A stretch of 37,021 nucleotides of DNA from Candidatus Blautia stercoripullorum (GCA_019120545.1 DWUX01000253.1:1-37021); one strand, 5' to 3'; numbered from the stretch's first letter, positions 1-7,801 are shown. Program-made: numbers and translations. Notes: generated by a model from the sequence alone, not told the origin.

Positions 1-936
1 AACCTGGCAGCTTACTATACCATTGACGATCAGCTTTATTCCATGCCTTTTAACTCCTCTACTCCTCTGATGTACTACAATGTAGACATGTTTGAGAAGG
101 CAGGGATCACAGAAATTCCTACCAGCCTGGAAGGTATTGAGGCTATCGGCGACCAGCTGTTAAATGAAGGCGGCGCAAGCGAAGTTATTTCTCTGGGTAT
201 CTACGGATGGTTCTTTGAGCAGTTCCTTGGAAAACAGGGTCTTGACTATGCAAACAACGGTAACGGAAGAGAAGAAGCTGCAACAGCGGTAGCCTTTGAT
301 GAAAACGGCGGTGCAGCAAATATCCTGAATGCATGGAAATCTCTTTCCGATAAAGGATATGCTCCTATCGTAGGAAGAGGCGGAGATGCAGGTCTGGCAG
401 ACTTCTCATCAGGAGCATCTGCAATTACACTTGGATCCACAGCCTCTCTGAAACAGATCCTTCAGGACGTAAACGGAAGATTTGAAGTCGGTACTGCTTA
501 CTTCCCATCTATTACAGATGAGGACCAGGGCGGCGTATCTATCGGAGGCGCTTCTCTGTGGGCCCTGAACAACAACGATCCTAAGAAGTTAAGAGCTACC
601 TGGGAATTTGTAAAATTCCTGATCTCTCCGGAATCTCAGGCTTACTGGAACGCACAGACCGGATACTTCCCTGTAACTGTTGCAGCGCAGGAAGAGCAGG
701 TATTCAAAGATAACATCGCTCAGTATCCTCAGTTCCAGACAGCGATCGACCAGCTCCATGATTCTTCACCGGAGTATGTGGGAGCACTGTTAAGTGTTTT
801 CTCTGAGGCAAGAGATACCGTAGAATCTGAGATCGAGAGTATGTTGAACGGCGAAGTAGATGTAGATGAAGCTGTATCCAATATGGCCGACACCATTAAT
901 AAGTCCATTGAAGAATATAACTTGGTAAATGGTTAA
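1..936 (+). CDS. ABC transporter extracellular solute-binding protein, 5' end cut off
   Basis: The frame is open from base 1, so the N-terminus, signal peptide and lipobox lie outside the window; 311 codons plus stop are visible. The sequence has the pattern of the family-1 (UgpB/MalE-like) binding proteins: a FNSSTPLMYYN segment, a KAGI-x-EIPTS hinge-like stretch, an ASLWALNNNDPKK segment and a WEFVKFLISPESQAYW motif near the C-terminus. Such lipoproteins catch a sugar or glycerol phosphate outside the cell and pass it to a two-permease importer, presumably encoded to the left. The next two genes are a glycerophosphodiesterase and a small-molecule phosphatase, so sn-glycerol 3-phosphate or a glycerophosphodiester is a reasonable ligand. 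That is inferred from context only; other sugars are possible. Confidence 0.85.
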   Translation, partial: NLAAYYTIDDQLYSMPFNSSTPLMYYNVDMFEKAGITEIPTSLEGIEAIGDQLLNEGGASEVISLGIYGWFFEQFLGKQGLDYANNGNGREEAATAVAFDENGGAANILNAWKSLSDKGYAPIVGRGGDAGLADFSSGASAITLGSTASLKQILQDVNGRFEVGTAYFPSITDEDQGGVSIGGASLWALNNNDPKKLRATWEFVKFLISPESQAYWNAQTGYFPVTVAAQEEQVFKDNIAQYPQFQTAIDQLHDSSPEYVGALLSVFSEARDTVESEIESMLNGEVDVDEAVSNMADTINKSIEEYNLVNG

Positions 937-972
937 TCCTGTATTATAATAATCATGCAGTAAATAAGTGAG

Positions 973-1002
973 GGCCGCCCCATTTATGGGCGGCCTTCTT
1001 TT
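973..1002 (+). terminator. Intrinsic terminator after the binding-protein gene
   Basis: A perfect 8-bp GC-rich stem (GGCCGCCC at 973-980 with GGGCGGCC at 988-995) with a 7-nt loop is followed by TTCTTTT. A second small hairpin follows (ATCCCGG 1003-1009 with CCGGGAT 1021-1027). No clear promoter lies between this and the next gene, so the terminator may be leaky and set the ratio between transporter and enzymes. Confidence 0.85.
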
Positions 1003-1060
1003 ATCCCGGAAAAAACAACGCCGGGATCAGTTTGAGTAAATGAGGAAAGAGGGAAAAATC

Positions 1061-1801
1061 ATGACAAAAGTATTTGCCCACAGAGGCGCCAGCGGCTATG
1101 CGCCGGAAAATACTCTTCAGGCCTTTAATCTGGCCCAGGAACAGGGAGCAGACGGGATCGAGCTGGACGTGCAGCTTACAAAAGACGGAGAAGTGGTAGT
1201 GATCCATGATGAGACCATTGACCGGACCAGTACCGGAAAAGGGTATGTGAGAGATTACACTCTGGAAGAGCTGAAGAAATTTTCCTTCCACAATCATATG
1301 GAGAAATATAAAGGAGTAAAGATCCCTACATTAGAAGAAGTCCTGGAACTGGTAAAACCAGGAAGGATGGAAGTGAACATTGAACTGAAGACAGGAATCT
1401 TCTGGTATCCTGGCATTGAAGAGAAGACCATGAAGATCGTGAAAGATGCAGGAATGGAAGACAGAGTAATTTATTCCTCATTTAATCACTACAGTGTGCA
1501 GAAGGTCCGGAGCCTTAATGAAAAAGCAGAAACTGCCTACTTATACAGCGATGTGATGCTGGATGTGGAAAAGTATGCCAAAGATACCGGCGTATGTGGA
1601 TTACACCCGGCAGTTTATCATTTATATATGGCAGACTTTCTGGAAAAATACAAAGCCAGCGGTCTGAAAGTCCGGGTCTGGACAGTTAATAAAGAAAAAG
1701 ATATGAAAAAATTCATAGAGGAAGATCTGGAAGCGGTGATCACCAATTATCCGGATACAGCCCTTTCTGTGAGAAGGCAGGTGGAAAATGGAGAAAAATA
1801 A
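1061..1801 (+). CDS. Glycerophosphodiester phosphodiesterase (UgpQ/GDPD family)
   Basis: This is a 246-aa cytoplasmic TIM-barrel enzyme of the GDPD family, which cleaves glycerophosphodiesters to glycerol 3-phosphate and an alcohol. Visible motifs are the N-terminal HRGASG-x-APENT with catalytic His7-Arg8, the metal-binding Glu-Leu-Asp in GIELDVQLTKDG, the second catalytic His in VVIHDETIDRTSTGKG, and NIELKTG. The C-terminal VRVWTVN motif is also typical. There is no signal peptide. An upstream in-frame ATG at 1040 is possible, but the purine-rich AGGAAAGAGGG just before 1061 fits a ribosome site for the later ATG and would lie inside the longer reading frame. The 3' end overlaps the next gene by 14 bp, so the two are translationally linked. 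Confidence 0.9.
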   Translation: MTKVFAHRGASGYAPENTLQAFNLAQEQGADGIELDVQLTKDGEVVVIHDETIDRTSTGKGYVRDYTLEELKKFSFHNHMEKYKGVKIPTLEEVLELVKPGRMEVNIELKTGIFWYPGIEEKTMKIVKDAGMEDRVIYSSFNHYSVQKVRSLNEKAETAYLYSDVMLDVEKYAKDTGVCGLHPAVYHLYMADFLEKYKASGLKVRVWTVNKEKDMKKFIEEDLEAVITNYPDTALSVRRQVENGEK

Positions 1802-2597
1802 GGGATTCATAAAGGATAAACGCCTGTTTCTCCTGGATATAGACGGCACAGTATGTATCGGCCAGAGACTGATCGACGGCACCAGAGAGTTCCTGAGGGC
1901 AGTGAAGAACAGCGGCGGACAGTTTGTCTTTATTACCAATAATTCTACAAGAAGCATTGAAGATTATATCCTGTCTTTCCAGAAGCTGGGAGTGATGACA
2001 GACTACACCAACTTTATCACAGCTTCCTTTGCTACTGTCCAATATCTGAAAAAGCACTATGACGGGAAGCTGATCTATGTTATGGGGACCAAGTCTCTCC
2101 TCAGGGAGCTGAAAAAGAATAAGATCCGTGTGACCACGGACTGTATGGACGAGGACATCGCCTGCGTTCTGGTTTCCTATGACAACCAGCTGACCTATGA
2201 GAAGATCCAGGATACCTGCCAGATTTTAAGCACCCGTAAGGTAGATTACCTGGCTACCAATCTGGATTATGTGTGCCCTATTGAATTCGGCTATGTGCCG
2301 GACTGCGGAGCCATCTGCGAGATGCTGGAGCATGCGGTAAAGAGAAAGCCTAAATATCTTGGAAAACCAGGCACCGCCATGGTGGATTACGCCCTGAAGC
2401 TGAATCATTTCTCCAGAGAAGAAACTTTAGTAGTGGGAGACCGGCTTTATACAGATATCCTCTGCGGCCATAATGCCGGAGTGGAGACTGCTCTGGTCCT
2501 TACCGGAGAGGCTACCAGAGAGGAAGCTGAAGAATGCGATTATGGTCCGGATTATATTTTTTCTTCAATAGAGGAACTATACAGAGAGTGGATGTGA
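1788..2597 (+). CDS. HAD-superfamily hydrolase, subfamily IIA (NagD-like phosphatase)
   Basis: A 269-aa cytoplasmic phosphatase. The HAD motifs are in order: motif I DIDGT with nucleophile Asp17, motif II in FITNNSTRS, Lys in KYLGKPG, and the acidic motif VGDRLYTDILCGHNAG near the C-terminus. A C2-type cap lies between motifs II and III, as in NagD, AraL and p-nitrophenylphosphatases. The start codon lies inside the GDPD gene. Members of this family dephosphorylate sugar phosphates, glycerol 3-phosphate or nucleotides. Pairing with a GDPD suggests that glycerol 3-phosphate is turned into glycerol and phosphate, but this is inferred from position and the true substrate cannot be read from the sequence. 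Confidence 0.9.
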   Translation: MEKNKGFIKDKRLFLLDIDGTVCIGQRLIDGTREFLRAVKNSGGQFVFITNNSTRSIEDYILSFQKLGVMTDYTNFITASFATVQYLKKHYDGKLIYVMGTKSLLRELKKNKIRVTTDCMDEDIACVLVSYDNQLTYEKIQDTCQILSTRKVDYLATNLDYVCPIEFGYVPDCGAICEMLEHAVKRKPKYLGKPGTAMVDYALKLNHFSREETLVVGDRLYTDILCGHNAGVETALVLTGEATREEAEECDYGPDYIFSSIEELYREWM

Positions 2598-2615
2598 AAA
2601 CATCCGCTCTTTTTT
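2587..2615 (+). terminator. Intrinsic terminator overlapping the HAD stop codon
   Basis: AGTGGATG (2587-2594) pairs with CATCCGCT (2601-2608), 8 bp with one G-U pair, and is followed by CTTTTTT. The TGA stop is in the loop, so the stem begins within the last codons of the phosphatase gene. Confidence 0.75.
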
Positions 2616-2638
2616 CACTGTTTCAAGAAAGAATCCAA

Positions 2639-2668
2639 TTGAAGGAGGAGAAAGCCTCATTGTATAAT
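2639..2668 (+). promoter_or_regulatory. Putative sigma-A promoter for the YihS-like gene
   Basis: TTGAAG at 2639-2644 and TATAAT at 2663-2668 are separated by 18 bp. They sit between a terminator and the isomerase gene, in a very AT-rich stretch. Confidence 0.55.
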
Positions 2669-2710
2669 ATTATATAATAAAGAAATGAAAAAAGTTTTGA
2701 GGTGACTGAT

Positions 2711-3961
2711 ATGAGGGAAAAAGAAAGAAAATACCAGATTGACACAGAAGAAAATAAAGAATTTTTAAAAGAAATCCGGGAAGATCTGCTGAATTTCGGA
2801 CATAGATTTCCATCTCCGGGAGGCAGCTCCTATTACCTGGGAGATGACGGGACGCCCTGGAAGGACAGGAACCGGGAAACCTGGATCACATCCAGAATGA
2901 CCCATGTGTACAGCATCGGCACATTTTGGGGCCATGAGGGCAGCGAAGAACTGGCAGATGCGGGACTGAAAGGTCTGAGAGGAGAACTTAGGGACAGAGA
3001 AAACGGAGGATGGTATGCAGGCCTTACCCCGGAGGGAGCTCCCCTTCCTAATAAACAGTGCTACGCCCATGCTTTTGTGATCCTTGCTTCTTCCTCTGCC
3101 TTTCTGGCTGGAAGAGAAGGGGCAAAAGAACTTCTGGAGGAAGCGTTAAAGCTTTACGATCTCCGGTTCTGGAACGAGGAAGAAGGCCTTGCCTGTGATA
3201 CCTGGAATACGGAATTTACGGTTTTAGATGATTACCGGGGAGTAAATGCCAACATGCATACAGTAGAGGCTTTTCTGGCTGTCGCAGACGCCCTGGGAAG
3301 AGAGGAGTACCGGGAAAGGGCAGGAAGGATCATTGATCATGTGATCTCCTGGGCTTCCCAGAATCAATGGAGGATCCCGGAACACTTTACAAAGGACTGG
3401 ACCCCTGATCTGGAATGTAATAAGGATCAGCCGGCAGACCAGTTTAAACCCTACGGGGCTACACCGGGACATGGGATCGAGTGGGCAAGACTGATCACTC
3501 AGTGGGCCCTGTCCACCTATAAAGAAGACGCCAAAGGAGGGGCAAAATATATCGAAGGGGCAGAGAATCTCTTTAACCGGGCAGTGGAAGACGGCTGGAA
3601 CGCAGACGGTGCCCCTGGAATTGTCTATACCACAGACTGGGAAGGAAGACCGGTTGTCCATGACAGAATGCACTGGACCTTAGCGGAAGCTTTGAATACC
3701 TCCGCCATCCTGTATCATGTCACAGGAAAGGAACGGTACGGGGACTATTATGCTGAATTTATGGAATATCTGGATGAAACAGTGCTGGATCATGAGAAGG
3801 GATCCTGGTTCCACCAGCTGGATGAACACAATCAGGTGATAGGGACTGTATGGCCGGGCAAATCAGATCTCTACCATGCCTTCCAGGCAACTTTGATCCC
3901 CTACTACTCTCCGTCTGTGTCCATTGCATCTGCAGTAAAGAGAGACGAAAAACTGAAATAG
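2711..3961 (+). CDS. yihS: AGE-family isomerase, sulfoquinovose/mannose isomerase (YihS-like)
   Basis: A 416-aa alpha/alpha-barrel enzyme close in length and motif order to E. coli YihS, which interconverts sulfoquinovose and sulfofructose and also acts on mannose. Conserved blocks are TWITSRMTHVYS, GGWYAGLTPEG, NANMHTVEAFL, EHFTKDW, TPGHGIEWARLI and DGxPGIVYTTDWEG. His183, His254, Glu257 and His389 fall at spacings that match, from memory, the YihS residues His176, His248, Glu251 and His383. ATG 2711 is chosen because GAGGTGA lies 5 nt before it; an in-frame GTG at 2702 sits inside that ribosome site. The gene stands alone, with no sulfofructose kinase, aldolase or transaldolase next to it, so mannose/fructose isomerisation is a serious alternative. 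Confidence 0.85.
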   Translation: MREKERKYQIDTEENKEFLKEIREDLLNFGHRFPSPGGSSYYLGDDGTPWKDRNRETWITSRMTHVYSIGTFWGHEGSEELADAGLKGLRGELRDRENGGWYAGLTPEGAPLPNKQCYAHAFVILASSSAFLAGREGAKELLEEALKLYDLRFWNEEEGLACDTWNTEFTVLDDYRGVNANMHTVEAFLAVADALGREEYRERAGRIIDHVISWASQNQWRIPEHFTKDWTPDLECNKDQPADQFKPYGATPGHGIEWARLITQWALSTYKEDAKGGAKYIEGAENLFNRAVEDGWNADGAPGIVYTTDWEGRPVVHDRMHWTLAEALNTSAILYHVTGKERYGDYYAEFMEYLDETVLDHEKGSWFHQLDEHNQVIGTVWPGKSDLYHAFQATLIPYYSPSVSIASAVKRDEKLK

Positions 3962-3964
3962 GGA

Positions 3965-4058
3965 CAGATGTTTCCAAATCTTGACTTTTATGAAAGACAG
4001 AGAGATAATTCCACATAGATTATATATAGAAAAGAGGAAAAGATTTTGGAAACATCTG
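3965..4058. repeat. Long-range 14-bp inverted repeat flanking the MATE promoter
   Basis: CAGATGTTTCCAAA (3965-3978), 3 bp after the isomerase stop, is the exact reverse complement of TTTGGAAACATCTG (4045-4058), which covers the TTG start of the MATE gene. The 66 bp between them hold the MATE promoter. The pairing extends a few bases with one bulge. Confidence 0.8.
3981..4009 (+). promoter_or_regulatory. Putative sigma-A promoter for the MATE exporter
   Basis: TTGACT (3981-3986) and GATAAT (4004-4009) are separated by 17 bp. Transcription would start near 4016, downstream of the left arm of the inverted repeat. Confidence 0.6.
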
Positions 4059-5416
4059 ATAACCGGATCATGGGGGCCGAGAAAATTCCCCGTTTGATGC
4101 TCCAGATGGCGATACCTTCTATTATCGCCCAGGTCATCAACATTTTATATAATATCGTGGACCGTATTTACATAGGGCACATATCGGGAGTAGGCGCCGC
4201 AGCACTCACAGGGGTGGGGCTTACCTTCCCGATCATTACCCTGATCTCGGCTTTTTCGGCTTTTGTAGGTACGGGAGGAGCTCCGCTGGCTTCTATCTGG
4301 ATGGGAAAAAATGATAAGAAACATGCGGAGAAAATATTAGGCACAGGAGTTTTTATGCTGCTGTGCTTTTCTGTGGTATTAATGGTTTTATTCCTTATCT
4401 TCCAGAGACCCCTTCTTTATGCCTTTGGAGCCAGTGACGCTACCATCGGCTATGCCATGGAATATCTGACCATTTATCTTTTAGGCACTGTTTTTGTGGA
4501 AATCGCATTAGGCCTGAATCCTTTCATCATTGCCCAGGGCAGGTCTACCACAGCTATGATGTCTATCGTTATAGGCGCCGTGATCAACATTGTACTGGAT
4601 CCGGTCTTTATCTTTGTTTTTCATATGGGAGTGAAGGGAGCGGCTATTGCCACCGTGATCTCTCAGGCTGTAAGCGCGGCATGGAATGTGAAGGCTTTAG
4701 TAGATAAGAAAGCGGTGCTGAAGATCATTCCTTCCTGTATCCGGCCGGAACTGCGGGTCATGGGACAGATCTTTTCTCTGGGAATCTCCCCTTTTATCAT
4801 GCGTTCTACAGAAAGTCTGATCTCTATAGTCTTAAACCATCAGCTCCAGAAGTTCGGCGGCGATCTGTATGTAGGATCTCTTACGATCATGCAGAGTGTG
4901 ATGCAGCTTTTTTCCGCTCCTTTAAATGGTTATACCCAGGGCGTGCAGCCTATTGTCAGCTACAATTTCGGGGCAGGGAAATTTGACCGGGTGAAAACCA
5001 CCTATCGGTATATGATTGCAGGAAGCTTTTTGATCTCCTTTCTCACTGCGGCTTCGGCGATGATCTTTCCGGAATTTTACGCTATGATGTTCACCAATGA
5101 GCAGGAGCTGATCACCCTGACAGGAAAGGTAATGCCTATATTTATGACGGGAATGCTGATCTTCGGTCTTCAAAACGGAATCCAGCCGACTTTTCTGGGC
5201 CTTGGCCAGGCAAAGATTTCCTTATTTATAGCTCTTTTGAGAAAGGTGATTCTTCTGGTGCCTCTGGCGCTGATATTCCCTAACTTTTTTGGAGTCATGG
5301 GCGTTTATTATGCTGAGCCTGTGGCGGATATTATATCTGCCCTTACCGCCAGCATCCTGTTCCTGTGCAATATAAAGAAAATTTTGACTATGGAAAACCT
5401 GAGAAAGATAAAGTAA
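4046..5416 (+). CDS. MATE-family multidrug/sodium antiporter
   Basis: A 456-aa integral membrane protein with about 12 hydrophobic segments in two halves, the normal size for the MATE family (NorM/DinF-like), which exports drugs or metabolites in exchange for Na+ or H+. Family features are the N-terminal IPRLMLQMAIPSIIAQVINILYN... stretch, YIG near the first helix, NPFIIAQGRS, and the second-half G-YTQGVQPIVSYNFGAGKFDRV block. Translation is best started at the TTG at 4046, 6 nt after GAGGAAA. The next ATG (4070) has no ribosome site and would remove residues just before the first helix. The substrate is unknown. The start region lies in one arm of a 14-bp inverted repeat. Confidence 0.92.
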   Translation: METSDNRIMGAEKIPRLMLQMAIPSIIAQVINILYNIVDRIYIGHISGVGAAALTGVGLTFPIITLISAFSAFVGTGGAPLASIWMGKNDKKHAEKILGTGVFMLLCFSVVLMVLFLIFQRPLLYAFGASDATIGYAMEYLTIYLLGTVFVEIALGLNPFIIAQGRSTTAMMSIVIGAVINIVLDPVFIFVFHMGVKGAAIATVISQAVSAAWNVKALVDKKAVLKIIPSCIRPELRVMGQIFSLGISPFIMRSTESLISIVLNHQLQKFGGDLYVGSLTIMQSVMQLFSAPLNGYTQGVQPIVSYNFGAGKFDRVKTTYRYMIAGSFLISFLTAASAMIFPEFYAMMFTNEQELITLTGKVMPIFMTGMLIFGLQNGIQPTFLGLGQAKISLFIALLRKVILLVPLALIFPNFFGVMGVYYAEPVADIISALTASILFLCNIKKILTMENLRKIK

Positions 5417-5426
5417 AAAAACATGA

Positions 5427-5454
5427 TTGACTTATAAATTCTGAATATTATAAT
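5427..5454 (+). promoter_or_regulatory. Putative sigma-A promoter for the UroD-like/PNPOx-like pair
   Basis: TTGACT (5427-5432) and a perfect TATAAT (5449-5454) are separated by 16 bp, about 60 bp upstream of the UroD-like start. Confidence 0.6.
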
Positions 5455-5516
5455 TAAATATAGAAATCGTTTTACTTTATGAGGGTGGGAAACTTATTGT
5501 ACAGGAGAATGAGCAG

Positions 5517-6521
5517 ATGAGCACAGCAAAAGAAATTTTAATGGAACTGCTGAAAAAAGACGGGCAGCCGGAGAGACTGCTGAAGCAGTATGAGCCTTTT
5601 GAGCAGATCATGACAGATCCTATCAATCAGTACTGCAGAGGAAACCGGAAACGGGGGGTGACCTCTTACGATAAATGGGGAACCTGTATCCTGTTTCCGG
5701 AAGACGCTCCGGGACCCATGCCCCATGTGACGGATGAAAATAAGGTATGTCCGGATGTGACGGAGTGGAAGAAGTATGTAAAAGTGCCGGATCTTCAGGC
5801 AAACTGCAGCGAGGGCTGGGAAGACACCATAAAACTGAGAGATGAGATCCGGGAGAGAGGACATCTGGCGATGGCTTTTATGGGAACGGGCATTTTTGAA
5901 CAGTGTCATTATCTTATGGGATTTGAGGACGCCCTTATGAACCTTCTGGCTGAGCCTGAGGCTATGCATGAGCTGGTAGACGCTATTGCAGAGTATCGTT
6001 TTACATATGCCAAGATGCTGGTGGACAACCTGCATCCGGATGTAATCCTTTCTCATGATGACTGGGGATCTAAGAACAGTCTGTTTATGAGCCCGGATAC
6101 CTGGAGAGAATTCTTTAAAGAGCATTACAGAAGGATCTATGGCTACATGAAGGAGAACGGCGTGATCGTTATGCATCATGCAGATTCTTACTGCGAGCCT
6201 ATTGTGGAAGATATGGCAGAGATCGGCATTGATATCTGGCAGGGCGTGCTCCCCAGCAATGATATTCCGGCAATGCAGAAGAAGCTGGATGGAAGAATGG
6301 TGCTTATGGGCGGAATCGACGCGGCTATTGTAGACCGGGCAGATTCTACGGAAGAGGAGATCCGCCGGGAAGTAAGAAGAGCCTGTGATGAATATGCACC
6401 GGGAGGACATTTCATTCCAAGCCTTACTTATGGAGGAAAAGACTATGGTATTTATCCCAATGTAGATAAGACCATCGATGATGAGATCGGACGCTTCAAT
6501 AAGGAACACTATGGGAAATAG
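5517..6521 (+). CDS. Uroporphyrinogen decarboxylase (URO-D)-family protein, methyltransferase-like
   Basis: A 334-aa soluble TIM-barrel protein of the URO-D/MtaA superfamily. This family includes heme-pathway decarboxylases and corrinoid methyltransferases that move methyl groups in O- or N-demethylation. The blocks FMGTGIFEQCHYLMGFED, HDDWGSKNSLFMSPDTWREFF and MGGIDAAIVDRADSTEEEIRREVRRAC are typical of the methyltransferase-like branch in anaerobes. The zinc-binding HxC of MtaA/MtbA is not present: the corresponding stretch reads VMHHADSYCEPI. No heme genes or corrinoid proteins are adjacent. ATG 5517 follows AGGAG at 9 nt. The PNPOx-like gene starts 12 bp after its stop, so the two form an operon. 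The true reaction is unknown. Confidence 0.8.
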   Translation: MSTAKEILMELLKKDGQPERLLKQYEPFEQIMTDPINQYCRGNRKRGVTSYDKWGTCILFPEDAPGPMPHVTDENKVCPDVTEWKKYVKVPDLQANCSEGWEDTIKLRDEIRERGHLAMAFMGTGIFEQCHYLMGFEDALMNLLAEPEAMHELVDAIAEYRFTYAKMLVDNLHPDVILSHDDWGSKNSLFMSPDTWREFFKEHYRRIYGYMKENGVIVMHHADSYCEPIVEDMAEIGIDIWQGVLPSNDIPAMQKKLDGRMVLMGGIDAAIVDRADSTEEEIRREVRRACDEYAPGGHFIPSLTYGGKDYGIYPNVDKTIDDEIGRFNKEHYGK

Positions 6522-6533
6522 GAGGAAGAAGCT

Positions 6534-6926
6534 GTGAATGAAGTATATGAATTTCTGAAGAAATGCGGCACCTATTATTTAGCTACTGTAGAAGGAGACC
6601 AGCCCAGAGTCAGGGCTTTCGGCACCATCGACCTTTTTGAGGGAAAACTTTATATCCAGACAGGAAAGGTGAAGGAAGTGTCGAAACAGATGATGGCTAA
6701 TCCAAAGATAGAGATCTGTGCTTTTGACGGAAATACCTGGCTGCGCCTGGCGGCCAAGGCCGTGGAGGATGACAGATATGAGGCCAGAAAGCATATGCTT
6801 GAGGCGTATCCGTCCCTCCAGAAAATGTATCAGCCGTATGACGGAAACACTCAGGTTTTCGCCTTGGAAGACTGTAAGGCTGTATTCTCTTCTTTTACTG
6901 AGGAGCCGAGAACTGTGGAATTCTGA
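6534..6926 (+). CDS. Pyridoxamine 5'-phosphate oxidase-like FMN-binding protein
   Basis: A 130-aa split-barrel protein. The pattern YYLATVEGDQPRVRAFGTI, KLYIQTGKVKEVSKQM and NPKIEICAFDG-TWLRL is the one seen in small PNPOx-like flavin or heme-binding reductases common in anaerobes. The start is GTG at 6534, preceded by AGGAGG at about 8 nt, overlapping the upstream stop region. It is probably co-expressed with the UroD-like gene and may act as its flavin-dependent partner, but this is a guess from position. The last 76 bp overlap tail-to-tail with the arylamine acetyltransferase gene on the other strand. Confidence 0.85.
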   Translation: MNEVYEFLKKCGTYYLATVEGDQPRVRAFGTIDLFEGKLYIQTGKVKEVSKQMMANPKIEICAFDGNTWLRLAAKAVEDDRYEARKHMLEAYPSLQKMYQPYDGNTQVFALEDCKAVFSSFTEEPRTVEF

Positions 6927-7726
6927 AAAAGCAGGTCTGTATCATAATCCAGACCGAAGATATCCTGGATCATGTCCGGTATGTCCTTTGGGGCATACCG
7001 GATTTCTTTTCGCTCTTCGCCGGTACGCCAGACCAGGGTGTCGTCCCGGAAGTTTTTGTAGCCTTCAGGGGTCCGGAGATTGATCACCAGGTGATTGGAA
7101 AAGAGATTGTCCGGCCTTCCCAGGAGGGCATCCATAAGGGGAGTGAAATCTTCCGCCAGGAAAGGAAGGAGGGCGAAAATGATCACAGGTTTTTCGGTAT
7201 GGGCGGTTTCCCGGCGGAGGAGGATTTTCCAGCCGTCGCCGGTGTCCGCTATGCGATAGGTCTCGCCTTTTTTTGTCTGAGGGAGAGGAGAAATCTCCAC
7301 AGCAAAGGGGGCCATAGGCCCTCCGAGGCCTACATCGCAGAGATATTCTTTTCCATTGAGACGGACAATAGAGGCCCGGTGGGTCAGAGCCCGAAGGGTA
7401 TTAAAGCCTGCGGCTACCCGGCTTACGCAGGCATAGGCTTCAAAGCCCAGGCTGCGCAGGAGCAGGAGGAACAGGCCGTTTAGTTCAAAGCAAAAGCCGC
7501 CGTGTCTTTCTTCTACGATTTTCCGGTACAGATCCTGAGAAGAAAGAGAGATGGGACAGTGGAGAAGCCGGGTGTCGATATTTTCAAAGGGCACGGTGCA
7601 CTGATGGGCATAGATCAGTGCGTCCAGAGTTTCAGGAACAAGGGGAAGAGGATAGGAAAGCCCGATCCTTTCCAGATATTTTTTTGTCTGTTCTTCTGAT
7701 AACATGTCGTATTCAACAGTGTACAT
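6851..7726 (-). CDS. Arylamine N-acetyltransferase (NAT)
   Basis: A 291-aa cytoplasmic enzyme that moves an acyl group from acyl-CoA to arylamines, hydrazines or related amines. The full Cys-His-Asp triad is visible: Cys79 in RHGGFCFELN, His116 in THRASIVR and Asp131 in CDVGLGG. The N-terminal helical part contains the usual HQCTVPFENIDTR segment. Translation starts at ATG 7724-7726 behind AGGAGGAACTGCC. It has its own promoter upstream on the minus strand. The C-terminus overlaps the convergent PNPOx-like gene by 76 bp. Gut Clostridia use such enzymes on drugs and plant amines, but no biosynthetic cluster is nearby and the natural substrate is unknown. Confidence 0.93.
   Translation of the reverse strand: MYTVEYDMLSEEQTKKYLERIGLSYPLPLVPETLDALIYAHQCTVPFENIDTRLLHCPISLSSQDLYRKIVEERHGGFCFELNGLFLLLLRSLGFEAYACVSRVAAGFNTLRALTHRASIVRLNGKEYLCDVGLGGPMAPFAVEISPLPQTKKGETYRIADTGDGWKILLRRETAHTEKPVIIFALLPFLAEDFTPLMDALLGRPDNLFSNHLVINLRTPEGYKNFRDDTLVWRTGEERKEIRYAPKDIPDMIQDIFGLDYDTDLLFQNSTVLGSSVKEENTALQSSKAKT
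6975..7010 (+). terminator. Putative terminator inside the opposite-strand gene
   Basis: TCCGGTATG (6975-6983) pairs with CATACCGGA (6994-7002), 9 bp, followed by TTTCTTTT. It lies about 50 bp after the PNPOx-like stop and within the coding sequence of the convergent acetyltransferase, so it would end the plus-strand message there. Confidence 0.5.
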
Positions 7727-7757
7727 GGCAGTTCCTCCTAATGATATGATATCTTTT

Positions 7758-7786
7758 ATTGTACAGGAACAGAGAAAATTCTACAA
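7758..7786 (-). promoter_or_regulatory. Putative sigma-A promoter of the NAT gene
   Basis: On the minus strand TTGTAG (7781-7786) and TACAAT (7758-7763) are 17 bp apart, about 30 bp before the NAT start codon. Confidence 0.6.
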
Positions 7787-7801
7787 GACAGGGAGAAAGG
7801 A

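Noticed and set aside
5538-6509. Long open frame (323 codons) on the minus strand opposite the UroD-like gene
   Set aside because: It is an antisense shadow: no ribosome site, no recognisable domain, odd His/Ser/Cys-rich composition, and the plus-strand gene is clearly real.
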